Shown here: piece after piece, positions 22,177-32,003 of the stretch | Layout: every line of letters begins with the position of its first letter | How positions within the stretch are numbered: position 1 is the first letter of the stretch | Source: Lachnospiraceae bacterium | GTDB lineage: Bacteria; Bacillota; Clostridia; Lachnospirales; Lachnospiraceae | Length of the DNA stretch: 52,879 nt | Direction: 5' to 3' | Assembly (NCBI GenBank): GCA_024695605.1 | Contig: JAILHW010000040.1 | Span: forward strand, 1 to 52,879 | Translations under genes and position numbers: made by a program | The notes under the pieces: model-generated | Told to the model about the DNA's origin: nothing | Database searches by the model: none | What the model saw: only the letters and a program-made list of their open reading frames with translations

Positions 22177-22577
22177 AACATACCTCTGCTATCATAAAAG
22201 TGAATTGTTTAGATTATAGGACAATTTGAAAAAAATATCAAATTAGAGGGTGGGTTTTATTTGAAATAAAGTTATGTAAATTGAAACAATCAATGTTGAA
22301 AATGCGTTTATTTTTTTTCCACATTCAAACGTAAGAAAAGACTAAAAAGAAAAGGTTTTGGTGAAAATATAAAGGAGTTTTCCACAATTTACCCACATTT
22401 TGTTTATAAATTTATGTAAATGTGTGTGGATTTTGTGAAAAACGGAAAAATCAAGATGTTGTTGGAGCCAAAAATGAAACTTACAAGATATTGGAAAAAA
22501 ATAATTTTGGATTTTTTTCAGTACAAAATGGAAAGCAAAAAGATTGAAAAAACCTTGCAAAATAAGGCTTTTTAGGC
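22177..22577. other. Probable oriC (dnaA-rpmH intergenic region)
   Basis: Highly A/T-rich between divergent dnaA and rpmH. DnaA-box-like sites: TTTTCCACA 22315-22323 and 22378-22386; TTACCCACA 22389-22397; TGTGGATTT 22425-22433; TGTGAAAAA 22435-22443. Confidence 0.8.
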
Positions 22578-22607
22578 TTGACGAAAACAGATTCTTTCCT
22601 ATATAAT
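22578..22607 (+). promoter_or_regulatory. Probable sigma-A promoter of rpmH-rnpA
   Basis: TTGACG (22578-22583), 18-bp spacer, TATAAT (22602-22607). Confidence 0.8.
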
Positions 22608-22652
22608 TGTAACGATTGTTTTCAGGCTACTGAAAAAGGAGGTGTAAGGATT

Positions 22653-22787
22653 ATGAAAATGACATTTCAGCCCAAGAAAAGACAGCGTTCCAAGGTTCAC
22701 GGCTTTCGTGCAAGAATGAGCAGTGCAGGCGGACGTAAGGTACTTCGTGCAAGAAGAGCAAAAGGCAGAAAGAAACTGACAGCTTAA
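22653..22787 (+). CDS. rpmH: 50S ribosomal protein L34
   Basis: [44 protein letters not shown]; aaaggaggt RBS. The track start at 22578 is not the real start. Confidence 0.98.
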   Translation: MKMTFQPKKRQRSKVHGFRARMSSAGGRKVLRARRAKGRKKLTA

Positions 22788-22859
22788 TAGACGAAGATAA
22801 TGTTTAGGCCGCAGCGAGTTTGTGGCCTTTTACATTTTCTTACACAGTCAGGTACGTTT

Positions 22860-23216
22860 ATGAAGTTTACGCAGTCATTAAAGAAAAACAGAGAATTCCT
22901 TCAGGTTTACGAAAAAGGAAAATCCAAAAGCAACAGATTATTGATTATGTATGTCCTAGAAAACGATCAGTCCGGTAACAGGATCGGAATCTCTGTGAGT
23001 AAAAAAGTAGGGAACAGTGTGGTCCGCCACCGTGTGAAAAGACTGATTCTCGAATCCTACAGACTACAAGAGGAAATGTTTAATAGTGGTTTAAATATTG
23101 TAGTCGTTGCCCGTCCCGCGGCACGGGATGCAGACTTTCATGAAGTCTCATCGGCAATCATCCATCTTTCATCCCTTCACAGGATCCTTCGTTCATCCGG
23201 TGAAGAAACGAAATGA
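22860..23216 (+). CDS. rnpA: Ribonuclease P protein component
   Basis: MKFTQSLKKNREFLQVYEKGKSKSNRLLIMYVL...RIGISVSKKVGNSVVRHRVKRLILESYR. Confidence 0.96.
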   Translation: MKFTQSLKKNREFLQVYEKGKSKSNRLLIMYVLENDQSGNRIGISVSKKVGNSVVRHRVKRLILESYRLQEEMFNSGLNIVVVARPAARDADFHEVSSAIIHLSSLHRILRSSGEETK

Positions 23217-23251
23217 AAACGAAGTCTTACCTTATTATAATACGATAAGAT

Positions 23252-23473
23252 ATGAAACATAAACCGGTTCAGAAAATCATGATCCATGGGATCAGAACAT
23301 ATCAGAAATACATTTCTCCTTACAAGGGAACAAAATGTCCGTATTATCCCTCCTGCTCCTGCTATGGTCTTCAGGCTGTGGAAAAGTACGGCGCTTTGAA
23401 GGGAGGAGCCATGGCCGTCTGGAGGATTCTTCGTTGCAATCCTTTTTCCAAGGGCGGATATGATCCGGTTTAA
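23252..23473 (+). CDS. yidD: Membrane protein insertion efficiency factor YidD
   Basis: IRTYQKYISPYKGTKCPYYPSCSCYGLQAVEKYGALKGGAMAVWRILRCNPFSKGGYDPV. Confidence 0.97.
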   Translation: MKHKPVQKIMIHGIRTYQKYISPYKGTKCPYYPSCSCYGLQAVEKYGALKGGAMAVWRILRCNPFSKGGYDPV

Positions 23474-23489
23474 GCAGTTGGAGGTTTTT

Positions 23490-24845
23490 ATGGGTATTCT
23501 CATGACCAAAAGTTCAGGTATGATCATCGGTCCCATTTCTACTATACTGGGATATGTGATGAACCTGATCTTCACGGTACTTGACAAGATCGGAGTTCCG
23601 AGTATCGGTCTTGCCATTATCATTTTTACAATTGTTATGTATTTATGCTTGATGCCTCTTACCATCAAGCAGCAGAAATTTTCAAAGCTGTCCGCTAAGA
23701 TGAATCCCGAGCTGCAGGCCATTCAGAAAAAGTACAATGGCAAAAAGGATCAGGATTCCATGGTGAAAATGAATGAAGAGACGAAGGCAGTCTATCGGAA
23801 GTACGGTGTATCTCCTTCCGGAAGCTGCGTACAGCTGATCATTCAGCTTCCCGTAATGTGGGCACTCTATCGGGTAATCTATAACATTCCCGCTTATGTA
23901 CCTTCTATCAAGCAGGTATTTTCCTCTGTTGTAGAGCAGCTGGCCTCTTCCGCAAACTTTGAAAAGGCCACGGAGCTTTTGAAGACCTTTACAAATGCGA
24001 CTATGTACAATAAGCAGTTTTCAAATGAAGCATTTGTATCTGGCAGTGAGTATATGAAAAACACCTTTATCGATGTACTCAACAAAGCTTCCACAACAGA
24101 CTGGAATACGTTAAAGGATTCCTTTCCCGCACTTTCGACGTCCATCGATTCCACGGTTGCATCCATGGAAAAGTTCAATTCCTTTTTGGGAATGAATATT
24201 GCAAATTCTCCCTCTTATGTGATCAAGGATTCTTTTTCAAACGGTGCTTACGGATTGCTGATCGGTGCGATCATGATCCCGGTGCTTGCCGCATTGACGC
24301 AGTTTATCAATGTCAAGCTGATGCCCCAGGCACCCAGCCAGGGAAATGAGCAGGCAGATGCCATGGCATCGAGTATGAAGACCATGAATATGATGATGCC
24401 GCTGATGAGTGCATTTTTCTGCTTTACCCTTCCCATCGGTCTGGGTATTTACTGGATTGCCGGTGCGGTTGTCAGAAGCGTACAGCAGATCGCCATCAAT
24501 CGTCATATCGATACCATCGATTTTGATGCAATGATCGCTGCCAATGAGGAAAAGGAAAAACTAAGACGCGAAGCGGAAAAGAAAAAGGACAAAAACAGAG
24601 TACAGGCTTCTACGGTAAACAGCTATGCCAAGATGAAGGCGAAAAGCGTTTCCTCTGCCATGGATGATAAGGAAAAGGAAGCAATCGTAGAGCGTGCGAG
24701 ATCTCGCGCAAGCAAGCCCGGCAGTATGGCTGCCAAGGCCAATATGGTAAGGGCCTACAATGAGGGTCACGGATTTGCATCGGATGCAGATTCCGATGAT
24801 GCGGGCAGCAGTGATCAGAAAAAGAGTCAGAAGAAGAAAAAATAA
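23490..24845 (+). CDS. yidC: YidC/Oxa1 membrane protein insertase
   Basis: LAIIIFTIVMYLCLMPLTIKQQKFSKLSAKMNPELQAIQKKY; GGAGG RBS before ATG at 23490. Confidence 0.95.
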   Translation: MGILMTKSSGMIIGPISTILGYVMNLIFTVLDKIGVPSIGLAIIIFTIVMYLCLMPLTIKQQKFSKLSAKMNPELQAIQKKYNGKKDQDSMVKMNEETKAVYRKYGVSPSGSCVQLIIQLPVMWALYRVIYNIPAYVPSIKQVFSSVVEQLASSANFEKATELLKTFTNATMYNKQFSNEAFVSGSEYMKNTFIDVLNKASTTDWNTLKDSFPALSTSIDSTVASMEKFNSFLGMNIANSPSYVIKDSFSNGAYGLLIGAIMIPVLAALTQFINVKLMPQAPSQGNEQADAMASSMKTMNMMMPLMSAFFCFTLPIGLGIYWIAGAVVRSVQQIAINRHIDTIDFDAMIAANEEKEKLRREAEKKKDKNRVQASTVNSYAKMKAKSVSSAMDDKEKEAIVERARSRASKPGSMAAKANMVRAYNEGHGFASDADSDDAGSSDQKKSQKKKK

Positions 24846-24861
24846 ATCATCGGAGGTTATT

Positions 24862-25752
24862 ATGGATTTTGAAACATTCAGTGCCAAAACAAAAAGTGAT
24901 GCCATAACGGAAGCCTGCACCAAATTAGGCGTGACTTCCGATCGTTTGGAATATGAAGTGGTAGAAGAAGGAAGCAGCGGATTTTTGGGATTTGCTTCCA
25001 AAAATGCAGTGATCAAGGCAAGAATCAAGAGTGAAGAGACAAGCGTAGAGGAAACTGTTAAGGCTGTGGCCGAGACAAGCGCTGTCGAAGAAGTATCTTC
25101 TATTAATAAAGAAGAGACTAAGACAGAGGAAGTTTCTGCCACTGCTGCTGCACCTTTGGAGTCCGAAGAAAAAGCAGCTGAGAGCAAGGAGCCCAAGAAG
25201 GAAGAAAGAGTGATCCGTCCTGTAAGTGAACAGCACGGCAAAGAGCTTTGCGAAAGAGCAAAGGAATTTCTGACCCAGGTATTCCATGCCATGAATATTG
25301 CTGTTGTGATCGAGACCGTATTTGATACTTCTGAAAACAGTATGGATATCAATCTTTCCGGAGATGATATGGGTATGCTGATCGGAAAGAGAGGACAGAC
25401 GCTGGATTCTATGCAGTATCTGGTTTCCCTGGTTGTCAACAAGGGTGAAGAGGAATATATCCGCGTAAAGGTGGATACCGAGAACTATCGTCAGAGAAGA
25501 AAGGACACCCTGGAGAATCTGGCAAAGAACATCGCCTTTAAGGTTAAGAGGACCAGAAGAAACTTTGCACTTGAGGCTATGAATCCTTATGAAAGAAGGA
25601 TCATCCACTCTGCTTTGCAGAATGATAAGTATGTAGAAACCTACAGCGAGGGAACCGAGCCTTATCGTCATGTTGTAGTAAAGCTTCGTGATGATGCTCC
25701 TGTCGATCGGGAAAGAAGATATGACAGAGGCCGCAGAGGTTCCAGAAGATAA
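24862..25752 (+). CDS. khpB: Jag/KhpB RNA-binding protein (Jag_N, KH, R3H)
   Basis: MDFETFSAKTKSDAITEACTKLG, GLIGKRGQTLDSMQYLVSLVVN-type KH motif and R3H ALEAMNPYERRIIHSALQ. Confidence 0.94.
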   Translation: MDFETFSAKTKSDAITEACTKLGVTSDRLEYEVVEEGSSGFLGFASKNAVIKARIKSEETSVEETVKAVAETSAVEEVSSINKEETKTEEVSATAAAPLESEEKAAESKEPKKEERVIRPVSEQHGKELCERAKEFLTQVFHAMNIAVVIETVFDTSENSMDINLSGDDMGMLIGKRGQTLDSMQYLVSLVVNKGEEEYIRVKVDTENYRQRRKDTLENLAKNIAFKVKRTRRNFALEAMNPYERRIIHSALQNDKYVETYSEGTEPYRHVVVKLRDDAPVDRERRYDRGRRGSRR

Positions 25753-25838
25753 GTTTGCAGCAAACTCATTGGGAAAATCCCATTGTAAAGCATGCCCCGG
25801 GATTTTCCCGGGGTATTTTGCAGGAAAAAGGATATAAG

Positions 25839-27239
25839 ATGAGAACAGATACGATTGCTGCCATTGCAACCGGAAACAATTCTTCCGGTATCAGCATTAT
25901 CAGGCTAAGCGGAAGCGAAGCAATTTCGGTTGCCGACAGGATCTTTGTGTCAAAACAGCATAAGCATATCTTAAGTGTTGTCAAAACCCATACCATTCAC
26001 TACGGATATATCATTCAGCCGGATAAAGAGGAAACAGAAAAAGAGCGGATACTCGATGAGGTTCTTGTATCTGTGATGCGCGCTCCTAACAGTTATACGA
26101 CTGAAGATGTGGTAGAGATCAACTGTCACGGCGGGATCGTGATCACCAATATGATCCTGGAGCAGGTGCTTTTATCCGGCGCAAGACTTGCAGAGCCCGG
26201 GGAGTTTACCAAGCGTGCTTTTTTAAACGGAAGGATCGATCTGAGCGAAGCGGAAGCCGTGATGGAGCTGATCGATGCCGGGAGCCGCGCAGCTGCCATG
26301 AACAGTGAACGGATGCTTTCCGGAAGTCTTTCCAAGATTGTTGAAAGGCTCAGGGAGAGTATTTTGTTTGAAACGGCCTTCATCGAATCGGCTCTGGATG
26401 ATCCGGAGCATTTTGATCTTTCGGGGTATCCCGAAAAACTGTCGGAAAAGATTAAAGAGCTTTTGGATGAGATAGAGGCTTTGCTGCAAAGTGCCGAGGA
26501 CGGAGAGCTGATCAAAAACGGGATCCGTACCGTCATTTTGGGAAAACCGAATGTCGGAAAATCCACCTTTTTAAATCTCATCGCGGGAGCGGAAAAGGCG
26601 ATCGTAACGGAGATTGCCGGAACCACAAGGGATGTCCTGTCGCAAAACCTTTCCATCCGGGGGATCGAATTTGTCTTCATGGATACCGCCGGAATCCGAA
26701 ACACAGAGGATGTGGTGGAAAAGATCGGTGTGGATAAGGCAAAGCAGGCAGCGCAGGATGCGGATCTGATCTTATACATCGCCGACTCTGCGGCAGGCTT
26801 TGATGAGGAGGATGAAAAGATCCTTGCACCCCTTTCGGATAAAAAGATCATTGTTCTTATGAACAAATCCGACCTGCTAGCAAAGCCGGATACAAAGAGC
26901 TTTGATCGGATCGGGAAAAGCTATCAGGTGCTTTCGGTTTCTGCCAAGGAAAACACCGGCATTAGAGAGTTTAAGGATCTGGTGGAGAGTATGTTTTTCC
27001 AAAACAGGCTGCAGTCGGACGATCAGATCTATCTGACCAATATCCGGCACAAGGAAGCACTTGCGGATACCAAAAACGCACTGTTGCATGTGATGGAGAG
27101 TATCGATGCCGGTATGACGGAGGACTTTTATGCCATCGATCTGATGGATGCTTATACATCTTTGGGAAGGATCCTTGGAAAAGAGCTGGGAGATGATCTG
27201 GTAGAGGAGATCTTTTCAAAGTTCTGTCTCGGAAAATAA
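25839..27239 (+). CDS. mnmE: tRNA modification GTPase MnmE
   Basis: [54 protein letters not shown]-terminal FSKFCLGK. Confidence 0.97.
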   Translation: MRTDTIAAIATGNNSSGISIIRLSGSEAISVADRIFVSKQHKHILSVVKTHTIHYGYIIQPDKEETEKERILDEVLVSVMRAPNSYTTEDVVEINCHGGIVITNMILEQVLLSGARLAEPGEFTKRAFLNGRIDLSEAEAVMELIDAGSRAAAMNSERMLSGSLSKIVERLRESILFETAFIESALDDPEHFDLSGYPEKLSEKIKELLDEIEALLQSAEDGELIKNGIRTVILGKPNVGKSTFLNLIAGAEKAIVTEIAGTTRDVLSQNLSIRGIEFVFMDTAGIRNTEDVVEKIGVDKAKQAAQDADLILYIADSAAGFDEEDEKILAPLSDKKIIVLMNKSDLLAKPDTKSFDRIGKSYQVLSVSAKENTGIREFKDLVESMFFQNRLQSDDQIYLTNIRHKEALADTKNALLHVMESIDAGMTEDFYAIDLMDAYTSLGRILGKELGDDLVEEIFSKFCLGK

Positions 27240-27253
27240 ATGAGGAAGCAGTC

Positions 27254-29398
27254 ATGAATGATAGTGAAAAGAAGTTAGCGATTGCTAACTTTTTAGAAGC
27301 CTATGGGGAAACTGAAAATGTGATCCGGGATGTGGTGGATCTTTGTGTCGTAGGCGGCGGACATGCCGGCTGTGAGGCAGCACTGGCAGGCGCCAGGAAC
27401 GGACTGGATACGGTGATGTTCACAGTCAGTGTGGACAGCATCGCCCTGATGCCCTGCAATCCCAATGTAGGCGGATCCTCCAAGGGGCACCTGGTCAGAG
27501 AGCTGGATGCGCTGGGCGGAGAAATGGGAAAGAATATTGATAAAACCTTTTTGCAGTCCAAGATGCTGAATGCCTCCAAGGGACCTGCTGTTCATTCTCT
27601 CAGGGCACAGGCAGATAAGCAGGCCTATACCCGCTGTATGCGAAAGGTCCTTGAAAATACGCCGCATCTTTTGATCAAGCAGGCGGAGGTATGCGAGCTT
27701 TTGACAGAAAGCCCGAATGATCTGGAGCATCCCGATGATCCCAAGAGGATCATCGGCCTTCGGATAGGAAGCGGCGGCGTTTATCTTTGCAAGGCCATCG
27801 TGCTGGCTACCGGGACGTACTTAAATGCCAGATGTCTTTGCGGGGAAATGATCCAGCATACAGGACCCAACGGTCTGATGGCTGCCACCCATTTAACGGA
27901 TTGTCTTAGGCGCCTTGGCATACAGGTGCAGCGCTTTAAGACGGGAACGCCCGCCAGAATGGATAAACGGTCTTTGGATTTTTCCAGGATGGAGCCCCAG
28001 TACGGGGATGAAAGGGTGGTGCCCTTTTCCTTTTCCACCGAGCCGGAGGCAGTGCAGTCAGAGCAGGTTGCCTGCTATCTGACCTATACCAATGAAAAAA
28101 CCCACGAGATCATCCGTGCCAATTTGGACCGCTCTCCCATTTATGCCGGGATCATCGAGGGAACGGGACCCAGGTATTGTCCCTCCATTGAGGATAAGGT
28201 GGTCAAGTTTTCGGAAAAGCCGAGGCATCAGGTTTTTATCGAGCCGGAGGGTCTTTATACCAATGAGGTGTATATCGGAGGCATGTCCTCCTCCATGCCG
28301 GAGGATGTGCAGCTGGCCATGTACCGGACGGTTCCGGGACTTGAGCATTGCGTGATCGTCAGAAATGCCTATGCCATCGAGTATGACTGCATCAAGGCGA
28401 CCCAGCTGTATCATACGCTGGCCTTTAAGAAGATCGAAGGGCTCTACGGTGCCGGACAGATCAACGGCAGCAGCGGCTATGAGGAGGCAGCGGCCCAGGG
28501 ACTTCTGGCCGGGATCAATGCCGCCATGTATTGTCTTGGAAAGGAGCCCATTACCATAGACAGATCCGAGGGGTATCTGGGCGTATTGGTGGATGATCTG
28601 GTGACCAAGGAAACCAGAGAGCCATACAGGATGATGACCTCACGAGCGGAGTACCGCCTGCTCCTTCGGCAGGACAACGCAGATCTGCGTCTTCGCAAAA
28701 AGGGCTATGTGGCAGGTCTTGTCAGCGATGCGGAGCTTTTGTATGTAGAGGAAAAGCAAAGGATCGTTGAGATGGAGGCAGAGCGTCTGAAGCAGACCAT
28801 GGTGGGCGCCTCCGCCGGGGTGCAGGCATTTTTGGCATCCAAGAACAGCGCGCCCTTAAAGACAGCGGTGTCTCTGGCAGAGCTGATGTGCAGGCCGGAG
28901 CTTTCCTATGAAAGCATCGCGCCCATTGATGAAGAAAGACCCTCCTACAGGATCGAGCATCCCTTATCCTTTCAGCTGATCAAGGCTGATAAAGACTTTT
29001 CCCTGAACAGATCGGGTCCGGAAAAAAGGCTTTTGGATCTTCGCTTTCAGACGGATGGATCCATACAGACGGCGGAAAAGACAGACAACTCTGACGGATC
29101 CTTTTCTACGGAGGGAAAGCTTCCGCAGGATATCATAGAGCAGATCGATATTACCATCAAATATGAGGGCTATATCCATCGTCAGCAAAAGCAGGTGGAA
29201 AGCTTTCAAAAGATTGAAAAAAAGAAGATTCCAAGAGATATTGATTATGCCGATGTAAAGAGCCTTCGCTTGGAGGCAAGGCAGAAGCTGGATGCGCTTC
29301 GTCCGGTTTCCATCGGACAGGCCTCTAGGATCTCCGGCGTTTCTCCTGCGGATATTTCGGTTCTTCTGATTTATCTGGAGCAAAGGAAGGGACAGTAA
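27254..29398 (+). CDS. mnmG: tRNA uridine-5-carboxymethylaminomethyl modification protein MnmG
   Basis: [76 protein letters not shown]. Unusually long (714 aa). Confidence 0.96.
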   Translation: MNDSEKKLAIANFLEAYGETENVIRDVVDLCVVGGGHAGCEAALAGARNGLDTVMFTVSVDSIALMPCNPNVGGSSKGHLVRELDALGGEMGKNIDKTFLQSKMLNASKGPAVHSLRAQADKQAYTRCMRKVLENTPHLLIKQAEVCELLTESPNDLEHPDDPKRIIGLRIGSGGVYLCKAIVLATGTYLNARCLCGEMIQHTGPNGLMAATHLTDCLRRLGIQVQRFKTGTPARMDKRSLDFSRMEPQYGDERVVPFSFSTEPEAVQSEQVACYLTYTNEKTHEIIRANLDRSPIYAGIIEGTGPRYCPSIEDKVVKFSEKPRHQVFIEPEGLYTNEVYIGGMSSSMPEDVQLAMYRTVPGLEHCVIVRNAYAIEYDCIKATQLYHTLAFKKIEGLYGAGQINGSSGYEEAAAQGLLAGINAAMYCLGKEPITIDRSEGYLGVLVDDLVTKETREPYRMMTSRAEYRLLLRQDNADLRLRKKGYVAGLVSDAELLYVEEKQRIVEMEAERLKQTMVGASAGVQAFLASKNSAPLKTAVSLAELMCRPELSYESIAPIDEERPSYRIEHPLSFQLIKADKDFSLNRSGPEKRLLDLRFQTDGSIQTAEKTDNSDGSFSTEGKLPQDIIEQIDITIKYEGYIHRQQKQVESFQKIEKKKIPRDIDYADVKSLRLEARQKLDALRPVSIGQASRISGVSPADISVLLIYLEQRKGQ

Positions 29399-29431
29399 AT
29401 TGCAGGCAAGGGATCAAAGGAAAGGATCAGG

Positions 29432-30226
29432 ATGGAGAAAGAAAACTATCTGAAAGAGCTGCTTGGCCAGTCTCATATCGTGCTTTCGGATGAGCAGATT
29501 GCAAAGCTTGTCCACTTTTATGAGATGCTCATTGAGGCTTCAAAGGTCATGAATCTGACGACCATTACGGAGTATACGGAGGTTTGCCGCAAGCATTTTC
29601 TGGATTCTCTCTCGCTTGCATTTTTGTTTGAAAACACAAAAGAAAGCGGGGGCGCCATCGATCTTTCGGCCGGTCTTTTAAAGCTTTTGAACAAGCAAAC
29701 AGAACGGAGCGTTTCCCTGATCGATGTGGGGTGCGGCGCCGGGTTTCCCGGTATGGTGCTTGCCATCGCGTTTGAGGATCTGCAGGTCACGCTTCTTGAC
29801 AGTCTGAACAAGCGGGTCGGATTTTTGGAATCCGTCATAGAAAAGTTAGCACTTGCTAACTGCAGCGCGGTCCACGCAAGAGCAGAGGAGTTTGCAAAGG
29901 ACAAAGCGCACAGGGAGTGCTATGATCTGGCGGTGTCCCGGGCAGTGGCCAATCTTTCCACCCTTTCGGAATACTGCCTGCCCTTTGTCAAAAAGGACGG
30001 ATTGTTTATCGCTTATAAATCCGCAAAGATCAAGGAGGAGGCGCCGGCAGCGCAGCATGCCATCGATATTTTGGGAGGCCGCTTTGAAAGAGAAAAAGAA
30101 TTTTATCTGCCCGCAGGGGAGGATGCGACAGAGGATTATCGAGATCTGTATGTGATCAGAAAGGTCACGCAGACGCCAGGCAGGTATCCGCGAAAGGCGG
30201 GAACGCCGGCCAGGGAACCATTGTAA
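29432..30226 (+). CDS. rsmG: 16S rRNA m7G527 methyltransferase RsmG
   Basis: VMNLTTITEYTEVCRKHFLDSLSL, SLIDVGCGAGFPGMVLAIAF, DLAVSRAVANLSTLSEYCLPFVK. Confidence 0.95.
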   Translation: MEKENYLKELLGQSHIVLSDEQIAKLVHFYEMLIEASKVMNLTTITEYTEVCRKHFLDSLSLAFLFENTKESGGAIDLSAGLLKLLNKQTERSVSLIDVGCGAGFPGMVLAIAFEDLQVTLLDSLNKRVGFLESVIEKLALANCSAVHARAEEFAKDKAHRECYDLAVSRAVANLSTLSEYCLPFVKKDGLFIAYKSAKIKEEAPAAQHAIDILGGRFEREKEFYLPAGEDATEDYRDLYVIRKVTQTPGRYPRKAGTPAREPL

Positions 30227-30281
30227 GAAAATCATGTAAAGTGATTTACAATCATCATAAAGAAACACGGAGGAATCTAAG

Positions 30282-30602
30282 ATGGAACAAACAATTGAAT
30301 TTCGTTATGACACGCAGCTTTTGCTGGATCAGTACGTCGCAGACGGACAGGATGTGGATGATCTTGCAGATGATCTGGTAGATGAGGTGCGCGATCACAT
30401 TCTTTCCACCTTCAAGGGTGACAGTCTGGTGGTTGCCGCTGACAGCAGCGAGGATGCATTCGGCGGAGAAAAGGCCGTACTCAAGCTGCACTTCCACACC
30501 AACGAGCCCTGGGATGTGCTCTCCTACTGCAGAACCTTAGGAGAGATCTACGATATCGTGGTAGAGGATATGGACCGCCAGTCCAGAGGCTTGAAGGGCT
30601 AA
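30282..30602 (+). CDS. Stand-alone protein resembling the C-terminal domain of FakA/YloV (DAK-kinase-like)
   Basis: GDSLVVAADSSEDAFGGEKAVLKLHFHTNEPWDVLSYCRTLGEIYDIVVEDMDRQ resembles the FakA/YloV C-terminal KVHVHTNDPGKVLEYALKLGEL..IKIENMR pattern (from memory). Confidence 0.65.
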   Translation: MEQTIEFRYDTQLLLDQYVADGQDVDDLADDLVDEVRDHILSTFKGDSLVVAADSSEDAFGGEKAVLKLHFHTNEPWDVLSYCRTLGEIYDIVVEDMDRQSRGLKG

Positions 30603-30614
30603 GCGGCTAAGCAG

Positions 30615-31793
30615 CTAAGCAGCCGCCTTGTCCTTATGAAACAGAAGCTTTAAAAGGATCGGTGTTAAGATAGAGGAAACGATGATCAACAGGATCACGG
30701 AGGTAAAGTAAATGGGCTCGATCAGCCCCGCACTCAGACCCTTCTGGGAAACGATGAGTGCGACCTCTCCTCTTGTCATCATACCGATACCGATCTTTAG
30801 GCTGTCACTGAGGTTGAATCTGCACAGCTTTGCAGCGATGCCGCAGCCGATGATCTTTGAGATCAGGGCAACGAGAACAAAGCCGATGGAAAAGCCCAGA
30901 AGCGGAAGGGTCATTTTTTCCAGATCGGTCTTCAGACCGATGGAGGCAAAGAAGATGGGACCAAAGAGCATATAGGAATTGATGTCCATCTTTTCCGCGA
31001 TGTAATCGGAGTCCTTGATGTTGCAAAGGATGATCCCCGCAAAGTAGGCACCGGTGATATCGGCAATGCCGAAGAAATGCTCGGCGATATAGGAAAGGGC
31101 AAAGCAGTAGGCAAGACCCGCAATGGGAATACGCTGGGTATGGGGATAACGCTTATCGACCATTTTAAAGATCTTGTAGCTGATAAACCCGAAGACCAGA
31201 GCAAACAAAAAGAACAAAAGGGTCTGAACCACGACGATCAAAGGCTTCATGGCAGGATCCTTAAGGCCGATAACAAAGGTCAGGACCATGATCCCGATGA
31301 CATCATCAATGATGGCGGCGGACAGAATGGTCTGTCCTACCTTTGTCTGGAGCTTTCCCATTTCCTTTAAGGCGGAAACGGTGATGCTGACGGAGGTTGC
31401 CGTCATGATGGTACCGATGAAAACGCCCTTATAAAACTCCAGGGACCCGAAGGGCGAAAATCCATAGTAGCAAAAATAAAAGATCGCGCCGAGGGCCAGT
31501 GGTATAAAGACACCGAAGCAGGCAATGAGAAAGGCGATGGGTCCGGTTTTTAACAGATCCTTCAGATCTGTTCCCAGTCCTGCCGAAAACATCAAAAGCA
31601 CAACACCGATCTCCGCCATCTGTACGATGAACGGGGACTGCTCCACAAGGCCCAAAAGACCCGGTCCGATCAAAAGACCTGCTACGATTTCTCCCACCAC
31701 CTGGGGTGCCTTGCATTTTCTTGCTACCAGTCCGAAGAATTTTGCGGCGATTACCAGGATCGCAAGATCCTTAAAGATTTCGTATGTTGCCAT
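30615..31793 (-). CDS. Kef-type (CPA2) cation:proton antiporter
   Basis: CKAPQVVGEIVAGLLIGPGLLG, MFSAGLGTDLKDLLKTG, TMTATSVSITVSALKEMGKLQTKVGQTILSAAIIDDVIGIMVL, MTRGEVALIVSQKGL. Confidence 0.93.
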   Translation of the reverse strand: MATYEIFKDLAILVIAAKFFGLVARKCKAPQVVGEIVAGLLIGPGLLGLVEQSPFIVQMAEIGVVLLMFSAGLGTDLKDLLKTGPIAFLIACFGVFIPLALGAIFYFCYYGFSPFGSLEFYKGVFIGTIMTATSVSITVSALKEMGKLQTKVGQTILSAAIIDDVIGIMVLTFVIGLKDPAMKPLIVVVQTLLFFLFALVFGFISYKIFKMVDKRYPHTQRIPIAGLAYCFALSYIAEHFFGIADITGAYFAGIILCNIKDSDYIAEKMDINSYMLFGPIFFASIGLKTDLEKMTLPLLGFSIGFVLVALISKIIGCGIAAKLCRFNLSDSLKIGIGMMTRGEVALIVSQKGLSAGLIEPIYFTSVILLIIVSSILTPILLKLLFHKDKAAA

Positions 31794-31922
31794 GATATTC
31801 CCTTCTTTTCTCAGCTATCTGTTTCCACAATCTGTTGGTATTACTCTGTCAACCCATCAATTATAGGACAAACAATAGGGAATGTAAAGAAAGAAAATCT
31901 TTCAGAGCAGGACGGTTTGTAG

Positions 31923-31980
31923 TACAATCAAGACAGTTATCAGATACAGCTATCCTATACAGTTATCCATACAGATCATG
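31923..31980 (+). promoter_or_regulatory. Putative -10 followed by ACAG-core direct repeats upstream of the first DUF1700-like gene
   Basis: TACAAT 31923-31928; acagttatcagat 31933-31945, acagctatcctat 31946-31958, acagttatccat 31959-31970, acagatcatg 31971-31980. Confidence 0.5.
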
Positions 31981-32003
31981 TTTGAAAACAATAAGAGGTT
32001 TTT

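Noticed and set aside
22578-22652. N-terminally extended L34
   Set aside because: The extra 25 codons span the predicted promoter; [13 protein letters not shown] at 22653 with its RBS is the real start.
24561-25869. Minus-strand ORFs of 293 and 314 aa opposite yidC/khpB
   Set aside because: Antisense shadows of clearly conserved genes.
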